The notes under the pieces were generated by a model, which worked only from the letters and a program-made list of their open reading frames with translations, was not told where the DNA came from and ran no database searches. From Anabaena azotica FACHB-119 (GTDB taxonomy: Bacteria > Cyanobacteriota > Cyanobacteriia > Cyanobacteriales > Nostocaceae): 64,000 nucleotides of DNA. The DNA lies in NCBI RefSeq assembly GCF_014697625.1, contig NZ_JACJSG010000025.1:1-64000 (forward strand), in the 5' to 3' direction. Below, in pieces: positions 1 to 8,906 of this stretch (its first letter is position 1; every line of letters starts with the position of its first letter). Made by a program: the position numbers and the translations under genes.

Positions 1-503
1 AATTGAGCGTAGTAACCATCAGCACGACGGACTAATCGCACACGTTTAATTTGTTTAATGTCATAGTAATTAAGGTCATAGGTTCCTTTTAGTTTGAGAG
101 TACCAATACCTTTCTTGTCAGAGAAAGTTATAGCTTTTCTGGTATCAGAAAGTTTCCATCCAGATGATTTATATTCAACTGAACGGCAGTTTTTCTTAAA
201 CTTCGGGAAACCTTTCTTACCCTTAATTTTCTTCTTGCAGTTATCGTAAAATCGAGCTATCGCCGACCAAGAACGCTCGGCAGCAGACTGTCTAGCCATT
301 GAATTTAGTTCATCAGCAAAGGGAAATTCCGCCGCTAATACAGCGCAGTATTTATTTAACGCATACTTATCTACCTTTGAGTCTTTGTTATCCATCCAGT
401 AGCGCAAGCACTTGTTTTGAATGAATTGACTAGTACGTATCGCCTCATCTATTGCCTGATATTGCTGCTGTTTTCCTTTGACTTTGAACTCGTAGACAAT
501 CAT
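1..503 (-). CDS. tnpB: TnpB-family RNA-guided endonuclease, N-terminal part (cut by window edge)
   Basis: The minus-strand frame is open from an ATG at 501-503 to the window start, giving about 167 residues. It begins MIVYEFKVKGKQQQYQAID and has the N-terminal TnpB pattern: a basic start, an aromatic/basic stretch with FPKFKKNCRSVEYKSSGW, and a wedge-like region. The RuvC catalytic residues and zinc finger would lie beyond the window. The family encodes transposon proteins of the IS200/IS605/IS607 type that act as guide-RNA-directed nucleases. The upstream hairpin at 554-570 matches the one before the tnpB at 54675. The two N-termini differ, so they are different subfamilies. No tnpA is seen. 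The visible frame has no stop or shift. Confidence 0.85.
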   Translation of the reverse strand, partial: MIVYEFKVKGKQQQYQAIDEAIRTSQFIQNKCLRYWMDNKDSKVDKYALNKYCAVLAAEFPFADELNSMARQSAAERSWSAIARFYDNCKKKIKGKKGFPKFKKNCRSVEYKSSGWKLSDTRKAITFSDKKGIGTLKLKGTYDLNYYDIKQIKRVRLVRRADGYYAQ

Positions 504-553
504 GGATATCGACCAATTAACCACATGCTTATGCTATCACAAAAAGCATAAAG

Positions 554-570
554 CCGTCGTAGAACGACGG
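554..570 (-). repeat. Left-end hairpin of the tnpB element
   Basis: On the minus strand, a perfect 7-bp stem CCGTCGT/ACGACGG with a 3-nt loop sits about 50 bp before the tnpB start. It is flanked by ACCCCGTC and GACGGCTTTA, the same framework seen at 54628-54644. Subterminal hairpins of this kind mark the ends of IS200/IS605-type elements. Confidence 0.65.
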
Positions 571-619
571 GGTTTTAAACCCATTTTTCTGATAACTCCA
601 GCCTAATTCATCAGTAATC

Positions 620-657
620 AAAAAAAATTCCCGTCATCAACGCTAGCGACAACGGGA
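620..657 (-). terminator. Rho-independent terminator for the 425-residue protein gene
   Basis: Read on the minus strand, CCCGTTGTCG pairs (with G-U pairs) with TGATGACGGG around a 7-nt loop. A run of eight T follows. It starts about 20 bp after the stop codon of the gene at 679-1956. Confidence 0.75.
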
Positions 658-678
658 TCTGATCAAATTGTCTACTAA

Positions 679-1956
679 TTAACGAGAAGCCACTTGTGGT
701 TCTGCCCAGATTTGTGTCAGCTTGTTACCATAGGTAATTGGCTGGTCTTTTTCTGTTGTCGCTGCTGTTTTACCATCGATCGCCACTTTTACTAAAGGCC
801 ATTCTTCTTCGCCCATTTCACCAGCACGGAAGATGACATGATCAGGTTCGTTTTTACTCCAACCTAATAACACCGCGATTTTCTCGTGGTTGTCTTCTGG
901 TTGTGCTGGTGCAACTGTATTAGTTTGATTCTTTTGGCGATCCCAAATCACAGCCTGATCTGTGGAATCCCCTGTGTTGAATATCCCTTCAAACTTACGC
1001 GCTAAAAAGCGATCGCTCTTTTCTGACCAACTTACAGGAACTAATACCCCTATTTTTCCATCACCCTCGGCTGGTTCTGCTGATACTTCCTGTTTATTTA
1101 ACAGGGGATCAGTCGTCATAGTTGTCGCAGCCAACACCCGCAGTTTCTTGGTTTCCCTATCTTCCACAAACAGAACACTATTGACTCTGGTGTTGTGCAT
1201 TTCGGGTTTTACTTCAATTTGTACCCGACTGTAAACCGCATATTTACCATCAGGAGAAACTACAGGTAAGCTGCGATAATAGCGCGTTCCCGAACCGCTT
1301 TTACCACCAATGGCTTGTTGAGTTGCCAAAATCCATTTCCAGGGAATTGGATGAGGACTACCAATGGGATCTGTTTGTTCTACTCCCTCTGGGGGTTCCT
1401 CAACTGATATGTCTGGGGTGGCATTTGGTGTGGATGGTTCCATCAAGCTAGATGCTACCTGACCCGCCACTAATGAATGAGCTTTAGACACTGCATTCAA
1501 AATTACTTTGTCTTTTTCTGTGAGTGTCTGGATATGAATATTTGTCAGTTGTTCACTTGCTCTTAACTGTGGAATTGGTGCAAGTTCCACTGCTGCTAGA
1601 AGTTCGTTTGATTGGGAATATTTTTTCGCTAGTAAAGACTCTAAATTGTCGGCTGGTATTTGCGGCTGGGCAATTACCGTTTGCTGTGGCAAACTCTCTA
1701 GTTCTCTGGTACTGGAGTTTGTTTGGCTTGCTGTTAAGTCTTGCGCCAAGTTTGGTTCATTAATGGTAGCCGCTTCCTGTGGCTGAGTATCAGGTGTCTC
1801 CGCTTCAGCGCCAGTTTTAGCAAACGCTTTGGTTGGCTTGGCTGAACTAGAATGACCTGATGCCGCTACTAAGGGAGCAATCAACAGTATAACAACAACA
1901 TAGTTAAGAAATGGTTGCACGCGGAACCATCCTGACAGCAAGAGGGGTTTAAGCAT
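679..1956 (-). CDS. Conserved membrane-anchored protein of unknown function (PD40-like C-terminal region)
   Basis: 425 residues from the ATG at 1954-1956. A longer frame starts at a TTG at 1998, but the ATG has GGAG about 10 nt upstream, so I prefer it. One hydrophobic segment near residues 18-34 (YVVVILLIAPLVAASG) acts as signal or anchor. A low-complexity Ser/Thr/Gln/Glu-rich linker follows, and a globular part begins near residue 200. That part contains SPDGKYAVYSR, a phrase typical of PD40/WD40-like beta-propeller repeats, plus tryptophan-rich strands. A cell-envelope protein with a periplasmic propeller-like domain is the best reading. No catalytic motif is visible. It is a single gene with its own terminator at 620-657. 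Confidence 0.7.
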   Translation of the reverse strand: MLKPLLLSGWFRVQPFLNYVVVILLIAPLVAASGHSSSAKPTKAFAKTGAEAETPDTQPQEAATINEPNLAQDLTASQTNSSTRELESLPQQTVIAQPQIPADNLESLLAKKYSQSNELLAAVELAPIPQLRASEQLTNIHIQTLTEKDKVILNAVSKAHSLVAGQVASSLMEPSTPNATPDISVEEPPEGVEQTDPIGSPHPIPWKWILATQQAIGGKSGSGTRYYRSLPVVSPDGKYAVYSRVQIEVKPEMHNTRVNSVLFVEDRETKKLRVLAATTMTTDPLLNKQEVSAEPAEGDGKIGVLVPVSWSEKSDRFLARKFEGIFNTGDSTDQAVIWDRQKNQTNTVAPAQPEDNHEKIAVLLGWSKNEPDHVIFRAGEMGEEEWPLVKVAIDGKTAATTEKDQPITYGNKLTQIWAEPQVASR

Positions 1957-2707
1957 GGGTAGGACTCTCCAGAGGGGCGGTTGCTGTGTGAGGAGCAAAG
2001 TCTATTTGACTAAGGAAGCTGGCTGTTGATTACAGGTATAACAACAAACTCACGGATTTAACTAGATCAAATAAAATTATTTTTTTTTATTAGCAGATTT
2101 TTACAAAAACATCGTTTCATTCTTTACACCTTGTCATTTAAACTAGGGGTTTTTACTGAATAGATATGCCACCAAAAAATACCAGCAGATTTACTGCCGA
2201 GTTTTTACTTAAAATAGGAATTTACTGCACTTCAAATAAAGTGCATTGAAGGGATTGTTTGAGCTAGGTTTGATAGCTCAAAATAAGACTTGATGACTGA
2301 ACTGTTAGGCTAGTATGATTAACAGCTAGCTATAATTCAGCTACTCTGTTAACATCCGCGATGACAGTACAGACCCTGATAATGGATTATGTGAGGCGTT
2401 ACTTTAAAAATTGAGAAAGCTGACGCACAAGATATATTACTTGCAAAACAACTTTAGCACACACCATCAGGTAGAAACTGCTATTGTAGTTTTCACCACG
2501 TAACTATAGTATTAGCCACAATAGCAAGAACTATAATTACGATTATTAAATTGGTAGACGTAGCCAAATCAGGACAATTACTAACAGTGTATACAACTAC
2601 TAGCCGTATAGCTGCCAGTTAACTTTGTGATAAGTTTACCAAGAAAATTTAAGTTTTGCCACCGTATATTCAATTATTAGTTGCTCATAAAAAGTGCATG
2701 GGGGTAG
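1957..2707. other. Intergenic region, no gene recognised
   Basis: AT-rich DNA between the divergent gene at 679-1956 and fmt. No ORF with a credible ribosome-binding site and no structured RNA was recognised. Confidence 0.5.
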
Positions 2708-2950
2708 GTGATAGTTGTCAGTTGACAGTTGACAGTTGTCAGTTGACAGTTGACAGTTGTCAGTTAACAGTTGTCAGTTAACAGTTGACAGTTGACTATG
2801 GACTATTGACTAATGACTATGGACTATGGACTATGGACTATTGACTATGGACTATTGACTATGGACTATTGACTATGGACTATTGACTATGGACTATTGA
2901 CTATGGACTATTGACTATGGACTATGGACTATTGACTATGGACTATTGAC
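2708..2950. repeat. STRR heptamer-type tandem repeat array
   Basis: About 240 bp made of two blended 7-bp motifs: first GTTGACA/GTTGTCA units, then alternating GACTATG and GACTATT units. This is the short tandemly repeated repetitive (STRR) class known from heterocystous cyanobacteria. The array runs directly into the fmt start codon. Confidence 0.9.
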
Positions 2951-2952
2951 TA

Positions 2953-3951
2953 ATGAAAATAGTATTTTTTGGTACACCACAATTTGCAGTTCCTACTTTA
3001 GAGAAATTGTTAGAAAATAACCAATTTGAGGTTTTAGGGGTTGTAACTCAACCGGACAAACGCCGAGAGCGGGGGAATAAATTAACACCTTCACCTGTAA
3101 AAGATGTGGCGATCGCACACAATTTACCAGTATGGCAACCCGAAAGGATTAAAAAAGATACGCAAACCCTGACTCAACTCAAGCAATTAGAGGCGGATGC
3201 TTTTGTTGTGGTTGCCTATGGGCAAATTCTGTCACAGAAAATTCTCGATATGCCAAAATTGGGTTCGGTGAATGTACATGGTTCAATTTTGCCCCAATAC
3301 CGGGGTGCAGCACCGATTCAATGGTGTCTGTACAACGGGGACACAGAAACAGGGATCACGACGATGTTGATGGATGCGGGGATGGATACTGGGGCGATGC
3401 TACTTAAAGCCACTACACCCATAGGCTTGCTCGATAATGCTGATGATTTAGCTCAAAGATTATCTGTCATTGGTGGGGATTTACTGATAGAAACATTACT
3501 GAAGTTACAGCGCCAGGAAATTCAACCAATTCCCCAAGATAACGCCGCCGCGACTTATGCCTCTTTAATTCAAAAGCCAGATTATGGCTTAGATTGGTCG
3601 AGAAGCGCTTGGCAACTGCACAATCAAATTAGAGGATTTTACCCAAATTGTACGACTACCTTCCGTAACCAACCTCTGAAGATTACAGCCACCCTTCCCC
3701 TTGGTGCTGCTTACAGGGATGAGCTACCACTAGAACTGCAAAAGATATATCAAAAACTGCCTGATTTGTCAAGTATATCGGGTAGCCCTGGAGAAGTAGT
3801 CAGCATAACCAAGGGAGTCGGCGCGATCGCTCAAACTGGTGAGGGACTGTTATTATTACGGGAGGTTCAACTACCAGGCAAACGTCCTCAATCGGGATGG
3901 GATTTTGTTAATGGTACACGTTTGACTGTGGGAGAGGTGTTAGGCGGGTAA
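2953..3951 (+). CDS. fmt: Methionyl-tRNA formyltransferase
   Basis: 332 residues. It transfers a formyl group from 10-formyl-tetrahydrofolate to Met-tRNA(fMet) for translation initiation. The N-terminal Rossmann-type domain begins MKIVFFGTPQFAVP. The catalytic set is intact: N107, H109 in NVHGSILPQYRG, and D145 in DAGMDTG. The C-terminal OB-like domain ends near residue 325. Length is normal for the family. The ATG lies two bases after a tandem repeat array (2708-2950), so the leader is repeat DNA and no clear Shine-Dalgarno sequence is present. No def gene is adjacent. Confidence 0.96.
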   Translation: MKIVFFGTPQFAVPTLEKLLENNQFEVLGVVTQPDKRRERGNKLTPSPVKDVAIAHNLPVWQPERIKKDTQTLTQLKQLEADAFVVVAYGQILSQKILDMPKLGSVNVHGSILPQYRGAAPIQWCLYNGDTETGITTMLMDAGMDTGAMLLKATTPIGLLDNADDLAQRLSVIGGDLLIETLLKLQRQEIQPIPQDNAAATYASLIQKPDYGLDWSRSAWQLHNQIRGFYPNCTTTFRNQPLKITATLPLGAAYRDELPLELQKIYQKLPDLSSISGSPGEVVSITKGVGAIAQTGEGLLLLREVQLPGKRPQSGWDFVNGTRLTVGEVLGG

Positions 3952-3996
3952 TTGGTAATTACTTTGGTTTTGGGTTTTTCAGGATGGGGATGGTGG

Positions 3997-4368
3997 TTAC
4001 GTTTGGGGATTGAGTTCTGCGCTTTCATAAGAACGACAGGACTCACAAGGCCCGTTGGGATTTACTGCACAGCGAATGATTTCTGAATGGGCATTGTATC
4101 TACAAGTGGCATCACCTACTACCCAGCGTCCTGCTACTAAGCTTTTTTCTACTGGTCTTTGAGCCGACTGGACGTAGAGGGCGATGTTATGCAGGCGATA
4201 ACGTCCTGATTTGAGTTGATATCTATGGCGACGTTCTAAAATTGCGTAGGTTTTACCTTCAAAATCGAGATAGTTTCCAGGTTGGGGTGTCCAGTCAAGT
4301 TGGACTTTACCGAGGGAGCGACGTGGATGCGTCAGAATTACCTCGGTTGGTAAAGAATCTGGCTGCAT
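3997..4368 (-). CDS. Small conserved cyanobacterial protein (DUF6464-like)
   Basis: 123 residues from an ATG. It is rich in basic and aromatic residues, including ILERRHRYQLKSGRYRL. The C-terminal cysteine cluster (CRYN, RCAVNPNGPCESCRSYE) suggests metal binding. I associate this Cys-rich tail with the cyanobacterial DUF6464 group, from memory and without a search. It is convergent with fmt, with 45 bp between stop codons. Function unknown. Confidence 0.7.
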   Translation of the reverse strand: MQPDSLPTEVILTHPRRSLGKVQLDWTPQPGNYLDFEGKTYAILERRHRYQLKSGRYRLHNIALYVQSAQRPVEKSLVAGRWVVGDATCRYNAHSEIIRCAVNPNGPCESCRSYESAELNPQT

Positions 4369-4496
4369 GAGTTCATGTGATTTGGTTTACATTATAAAAA
4401 TAATATCGTAGCAGCCTAATCACGCTCACCACTTTCAGCTTATAATTAATGATTCACTACAAATAGGGGACAGGTGAGAGGGGATAGGGGACAGTT

Positions 4497-4563
4497 AGTA
4501 GGGTGCGTCAGTACGAGAAACCCTAGCCATACCAAGAAAATATTCATACTGACGCACCCTACT
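4497..4563. repeat. Inverted-repeat element, family A (core copy)
   Basis: Perfect 17-bp terminal inverted repeats, AGTAGGGTGCGTCAGTA and its complement, enclose about 33 bp. The GTAGGGTGCGTCAG end recurs at 21.7, 37.0, 50.3 and 54.5 kb. Confidence 0.85.
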
Positions 4564-4700
4564 AGCGTGTCTAGGCTAAAAGGTTGCAAAAAATTTTCTT
4601 GTGGTGTAGGCATCTTGCCTGCACTGGACGGGCAAGATGCCCATCCCACAAGAGTTTGCTAATGCACAAATTTAGTCTAGACAGTCCAGTAGGGTGTGTT
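4564..4700. repeat. Degenerate family B element abutting family A
   Basis: It starts TAGCGTGTCTAGGCTAAAA right after the family A end and finishes near TAGTCTAGACAGTCCAGTA, a decayed version of the family B ends at 42.9-43.3 kb. The core holds the hairpin GGCATCTTGCC...GGGCAAGATGCC, the same core as the middle copy at 43.1 kb in opposite orientation. Confidence 0.6.
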
Positions 4701-4796
4701 AGCTTTTTAGCGATCGCTCCACAATCACATATCATCAAAAATCAGCCTAAATCGTCTAAATTAAGACCATAGGCATATTGTCACATTTCTGCTGGC

Positions 4797-7700
4797 ATGA
4801 GTATTAATTTTAGAATGCGATCGCTCACTAATAACAATCGGGCATTACAGTTATTTACAGATAGACATGAATTAACTCGTGTCTTCGCTGGTTATTTGCA
4901 TGATGAGCCAGCAGAGAAAATATTATCTTTTTCTGGCGATGGTGGTAACGGCAAATCTTTACTACTGAAGTTTTTACGCACTCAATGCTGTAAGCAGTTC
5001 CGTGGAGATATTTGGCAGAAATTACAAACTAAAACGGCGGCGGAAGTAGCAAATTATATAGAGTCTGCTGATAGTTGGGAGTTTGAACAAGTACCCGCAA
5101 TTCCACACGATTTTGGGCAACCACCAAATGGCGATGACCAACCCCAAGATCCATTTTATGGCTTGTTGATGCTCAGGCGATCGCTTTCACGGGCGGCGAC
5201 AGAATTAAACTATCGCCTGCGGTTTCCCTTGTATGATTTTGCCTGTGTTTGGTATCTTAAACAAAAAAATCGCCTCACACGGGAGAAGTTAGCAGAATTG
5301 TTTCCCGCCGAAGAAATGGACTTGTTGATTGAAATTGTGAATGCAGTTAGCGATACTTCTTGGGGAACTATCGGTAAGGCTGTCTTGGGAATTTTTGATA
5401 AGCATTTGGGTGAGAATTTTCGCTTGTATTTACAGCGACGGGGACTGAAAGAAGCTGATGTACAAGAAATTCGTGGGATGGATGCGGAAACCGAATTAAT
5501 TAATGAATTACCGCGCTATCTAGCACAAGATTTGAATGCGGCGATGGCGCAAAAAAACGCACCACCCAGAATAGTCTTGTTTTTTGACACTCATGAAGCC
5601 TTTTGGGGTGAGCAACGGCAAAAAACAGGCATACTATATTTTCAAAGGGATGAATGGCTGCGGTATTTTTTAGCCGAGTTGGAATTGCAAGCTGGGATAG
5701 TGGCTGTCATTGCGGGAAGGGAAGCACCACGTTGGGAGGAAGCTGATAATTTTCCCATTCCACAACAATATATTGATAGTCAGTTAGTTAGTCATTTTTT
5801 ACCAACTGATGCAGATGTGTATTTGCGACGTGCTGGTATTGGGAATGAGACTTTGCGCCGAAGTGCGATCGCCTATGCTACTGTGACAGGAAATCAAGTA
5901 CATCCCTTGCTGTTGGGTTTGTCTGCGGATGTGATATTACAGGCGCAAGAACAACGAGTTACCCTCACACCAGAGGATTTTCCCAAGACACCGGAGATTT
6001 TAAATAAAGCCAAATACCTGATTAACTTACTGCTGAAATATGCAGATAGAGAATTTGGTTATGCTGTTCATGCTTTATCTGCTTGTCGCTCATTTAACTT
6101 TGAAATTTACCGTTTGTTGGCTGAGGAATTGCATTTTTCTAATACTAAACCAGCCTTCGATATCCTGACAGAATTTTCCTTTGTTTGGGATGTGGAACAG
6201 TTGGGTGAAGATTGGTATCGCATCCATGATTTGTTGCGTCGTTTAAATTATGAAAACGGTAATAAAATTACTCAACAGGCTCATGTTGTTTTAGAAAGAT
6301 ATTACCGTCAACAGGGACAAGTAGCAGAAGCAATTTATCATGCTAATCGTTTAGATTGGCAAAGGGGTGTGTATGAATGGAAAGAAGTGTTTGAGGAAGC
6401 ATTGCAGAAGAGTAGTTATCAACAATGTCGTTCACTCTTGGAAGTTAGGAATGAGTTAATAATTAACAAATATTCTCAACTGGGTAGAGTATCGCAATCT
6501 GAAGGTGATTATTTTGCCGAGTTGGCTCAACATCCAGCAGCGCAAACAGAATATCTAGAAGCTGTGGCTGCATACAACCAAGAATTAAGCATTAACCCTG
6601 ATCATACCACTACACTCAACAACAAAGGAAATACTTTACAAAGTTTAGGAAATTTGCAAACAAAACTTGCCCAGCATACCCAAGCAATAGAATCCTACCA
6701 TGATGCAATCTCCACCTACAACCAAGCCTTGAACCTCGCTACTGACTACAAAATTTATATTCTCAACAACAAAGGTTCAGCATTAGACAATTTAGGGAAT
6801 GTGCAAACAAAACTTGCCCAGTATAGCGAAGCCAGACAATCCTACACTGATGCGGTCTTCGCTTACAACCAAGCTCTCTCTCTCTTTCCTAACCAAATAG
6901 ATGCTCTTAATAACAAAGGAAATGCTTTACAAAGTATAGGGAATCTACAAACAAAACTTGCCCACTATAACGAAGCCATACAATCTTACACCGATGCGAT
7001 CGCCGCCTACGACCAAGCTCTCAGTCTTGCTCCTAACTACATCAATGCTCTCAACAACAAAGGGAATGCCTTAGCAAAATTAGGGAATTTGCAAACACAA
7101 CTAGTCCACTATAACGAAGCCATAAAATCCTACACCGATGCGATCGCCGCCTATGACCAAGCCCTCAATGTTGCTCCTAACTACATCAATGCTCTCAACA
7201 ACAAAGGGAGTGCCTTAGCAAAATTAGGGAATTTGCAAACACAACTTGCCCACTATAAAGAGGCCATACAATCCTACACCGATGCGATCGCTGCCTACGA
7301 CCAAGCCCTCAGTCTCGCTCCTGACTATATCCAAATTATGAGTAACAAAGGTTCAGCGTTACAAAGTTTAGGGGATTTGCAAACACAACTAGTCCACTAT
7401 AACGAAGCCATAAAATCCTACACTGATGCGATCGCTGCCTACGACCAAGCCCTCAATCTTGCTCCTAACTACATCAATGCTCTCAACAACAAAGGGAGTG
7501 CCTTAGCAAAATTAGGGGATTTGCAAACACAACTTGCCCAGCATACCCAAGCTATACAATTTTACAGTAGCGCGATCGCCGCCTACGACCAAGCCCTCAA
7601 TCTCGCTCCTAACGATATCTATGTTCTCAACAACAAAGCCTTAGCTTTACAAAGTTGGGGTAAATTGCTTTTACAGTTATCCCAAAAACCAGAAGCAATC

Positions 7701-7826
7701 AATCATTTACAAGCAGCATTAGTCGCCTTTAATCGCTCCTTAGCAATAGCCCCTGGTGATGAGTACATTCGCAATTTAAGAGATGAACTACAAGCATTTA
7801 TCGAAAAATTTAGCCTGAATTTATAG
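4797..7826 (+). CDS. STAND-like P-loop ATPase with C-terminal TPR array
   Basis: 1009 residues. Walker A is GDGGNGKS at residues 47-54. A Walker B-like strand with acidic residues, VLFFDTHEAFWG, lies near 258-270. A helical and winged-helix-like region follows. From about residue 590 there are eight near-identical 48-residue units (NNKG, LGNLQTQL, YDQAL, LAPNYINAL), an expanded TPR variant. This nucleotide-binding domain plus repeat sensor matches the STAND class of signalling ATPases, some of which (Avs-type, NACHT) are antiphage sensors. No N- or C-terminal effector such as a nuclease or TIR domain is visible, so partner and output are unknown. It is a single gene with an ATG start and no close SD. 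Confidence 0.8.
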   Translation: MSINFRMRSLTNNNRALQLFTDRHELTRVFAGYLHDEPAEKILSFSGDGGNGKSLLLKFLRTQCCKQFRGDIWQKLQTKTAAEVANYIESADSWEFEQVPAIPHDFGQPPNGDDQPQDPFYGLLMLRRSLSRAATELNYRLRFPLYDFACVWYLKQKNRLTREKLAELFPAEEMDLLIEIVNAVSDTSWGTIGKAVLGIFDKHLGENFRLYLQRRGLKEADVQEIRGMDAETELINELPRYLAQDLNAAMAQKNAPPRIVLFFDTHEAFWGEQRQKTGILYFQRDEWLRYFLAELELQAGIVAVIAGREAPRWEEADNFPIPQQYIDSQLVSHFLPTDADVYLRRAGIGNETLRRSAIAYATVTGNQVHPLLLGLSADVILQAQEQRVTLTPEDFPKTPEILNKAKYLINLLLKYADREFGYAVHALSACRSFNFEIYRLLAEELHFSNTKPAFDILTEFSFVWDVEQLGEDWYRIHDLLRRLNYENGNKITQQAHVVLERYYRQQGQVAEAIYHANRLDWQRGVYEWKEVFEEALQKSSYQQCRSLLEVRNELIINKYSQLGRVSQSEGDYFAELAQHPAAQTEYLEAVAAYNQELSINPDHTTTLNNKGNTLQSLGNLQTKLAQHTQAIESYHDAISTYNQALNLATDYKIYILNNKGSALDNLGNVQTKLAQYSEARQSYTDAVFAYNQALSLFPNQIDALNNKGNALQSIGNLQTKLAHYNEAIQSYTDAIAAYDQALSLAPNYINALNNKGNALAKLGNLQTQLVHYNEAIKSYTDAIAAYDQALNVAPNYINALNNKGSALAKLGNLQTQLAHYKEAIQSYTDAIAAYDQALSLAPDYIQIMSNKGSALQSLGDLQTQLVHYNEAIKSYTDAIAAYDQALNLAPNYINALNNKGSALAKLGDLQTQLAQHTQAIQFYSSAIAAYDQALNLAPNDIYVLNNKALALQSWGKLLLQLSQKPEAINHLQAALVAFNRSLAIAPGDEYIRNLRDELQAFIEKFSLNL
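6560..7705 (+). repeat. 144-bp intragenic tandem repeats encoding TPR units
   Basis: Eight direct repeats of 144 bp (48 codons) inside the ATPase gene. The central five are nearly identical at DNA level, including a shared GATGCGATCGC stretch. This suggests recent unequal crossing-over or gene conversion. Confidence 0.9.
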
Positions 7827-8377
7827 CATTGCTGAATCAAAATATAAACTCTCAAATTAACTTTTATTCTTCTTTGTGCCTTTGCGCCTTTGCGTGAGGC
7901 AAATAAATTCTTGTTTTTTAAACGCAGAGGTTAGCGCAGAGGTTAGGAGAGGTTTTTTAAAGATAATTCGCTATCTACCAAGATAATTATTAATTATTTC
8001 TGCTTGAATACACAAATTCTAAAATTTTGCTAAAGATTTAAAAATTCGTTACAAATTTGGTTGACTTAGCAATCCATAGCTATTAAGTAATAACTACCAT
8101 AGATAGCTCAAATTGCCCTTTTTACCCAGACTTCTGCTTCATATATCTTTACATAAATTATGCAGCCTAGAGAACCTATGAGGGAAACACGCGGCTGTGA
8201 TGTAGCTGATTTCCAAGGAAAGAGAGAATCTTCGCAAATTACCAAATTTAAGAGTGCCTATTACATTGTTTAAAGTTATGTAGCCTTTTACTTACGGTGG
8301 ATGAGCGACTGCGGTAAACTATGCCTTGATTATGATTCTTTCACAGAAAAGAACACTGGAAAGGAGCCGTTTTTTCA
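7827..8377. other. Intergenic leader region of psaC
   Basis: About 550 bp. It starts with a common cyanobacterial repeat rich in TTTGCGCCTTTGCG and ACGCAGAGGTTAGCG (about 7870-7950). The rest is AT-rich and probably holds the psaC promoter. I could not fix the -35/-10 boxes. Confidence 0.4.
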
Positions 8378-8623
8378 ATGTCTCATACCGTAAAAATCTA
8401 CGATACCTGCATTGGTTGCACACAATGCGTCCGCGCCTGCCCTACCGACGTTCTGGAGATGGTTCCTTGGGACGGCTGCAAAGCTGGTCAAATCGCATCT
8501 TCACCCCGTACAGAAGACTGTGTAGGCTGCAAGCGTTGTGAAACTGCTTGCCCCACCGACTTCTTAAGTGTGCGGGTATACCTGGGTGCAGAAACAACTC
8601 GCAGCATGGGTCTAGCTTACTAA
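8378..8623 (+). CDS. psaC: Photosystem I iron-sulfur subunit PsaC
   Basis: 81 residues, the exact family length. PsaC sits on the stromal (cytoplasmic) side of photosystem I, carries the two [4Fe-4S] clusters FA and FB, and passes electrons to ferredoxin. Two cluster motifs are intact: C11-C14-C17-C21 and C48-C51-C54-C58, each ending in CP. The C-terminus is the invariant SMGLAY. An AAGGAG sequence lies about 12 nt before the ATG. A small hairpin overlaps the stop codon. glmS follows 283 bp downstream on the same strand. Confidence 0.98.
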   Translation: MSHTVKIYDTCIGCTQCVRACPTDVLEMVPWDGCKAGQIASSPRTEDCVGCKRCETACPTDFLSVRVYLGAETTRSMGLAY

Positions 8624-8647
8624 GGAATTAACCGCCGATTCCTTTTT
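8622..8647 (+). terminator. Likely psaC terminator
   Basis: AAGGAAT pairs with ATTCCTT around a 9-nt loop and is followed by TTTTT. The stem begins inside the psaC stop codon. It is AT-rich and only 7 bp, so moderate confidence. Confidence 0.5.
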
Positions 8648-8687
8648 GCTCTCCATTAATTGTTTCGATAGCAAGCGTCTTTAGCTT

Positions 8688-8866
8688 TGTAGGGTGGGTA
8701 GCGATCGCATTCTACCAGTAGTAGGCGATCGTTCCCATCCTACAAAATTTGAGAAATTTATAAAAATACCTAGTGGCCAGAGGAGCAAACCTGCTCCTTT
8801 TTCTTTGGAAAAATCTGTTAACTGTCAACTGTCAACTGTCCACTGTCAATTGTCAACTGTTGACTA
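8688..8866. repeat. Inverted repeat and tandem repeats between psaC and glmS
   Basis: TGTAGGGTGGG...CGATCGC at 8688-8710 pairs with GGCGATCG...CCCATCCTACA ending at 8744. A short array of CTGTCAA heptamers occupies about 8818-8866, just before glmS. Confidence 0.65.
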
Positions 8867-8906
8867 TACTGGATTTAATTATCCTGAGCAAAGGGTGGTG
8901 TGAGCA

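Noticed and set aside
2708..2950. CRISPR-like repeat array
   Set aside because: Units are 7 bp with no unique spacers, so this is STRR DNA, as are the arrays at 16.4, 38.9, 51.3 and 52.0 kb.
4446..4772. Several short ORFs over the 4.5-4.7 kb repeats
   Set aside because: They read across inverted-repeat elements and give unrelated low-complexity peptides.
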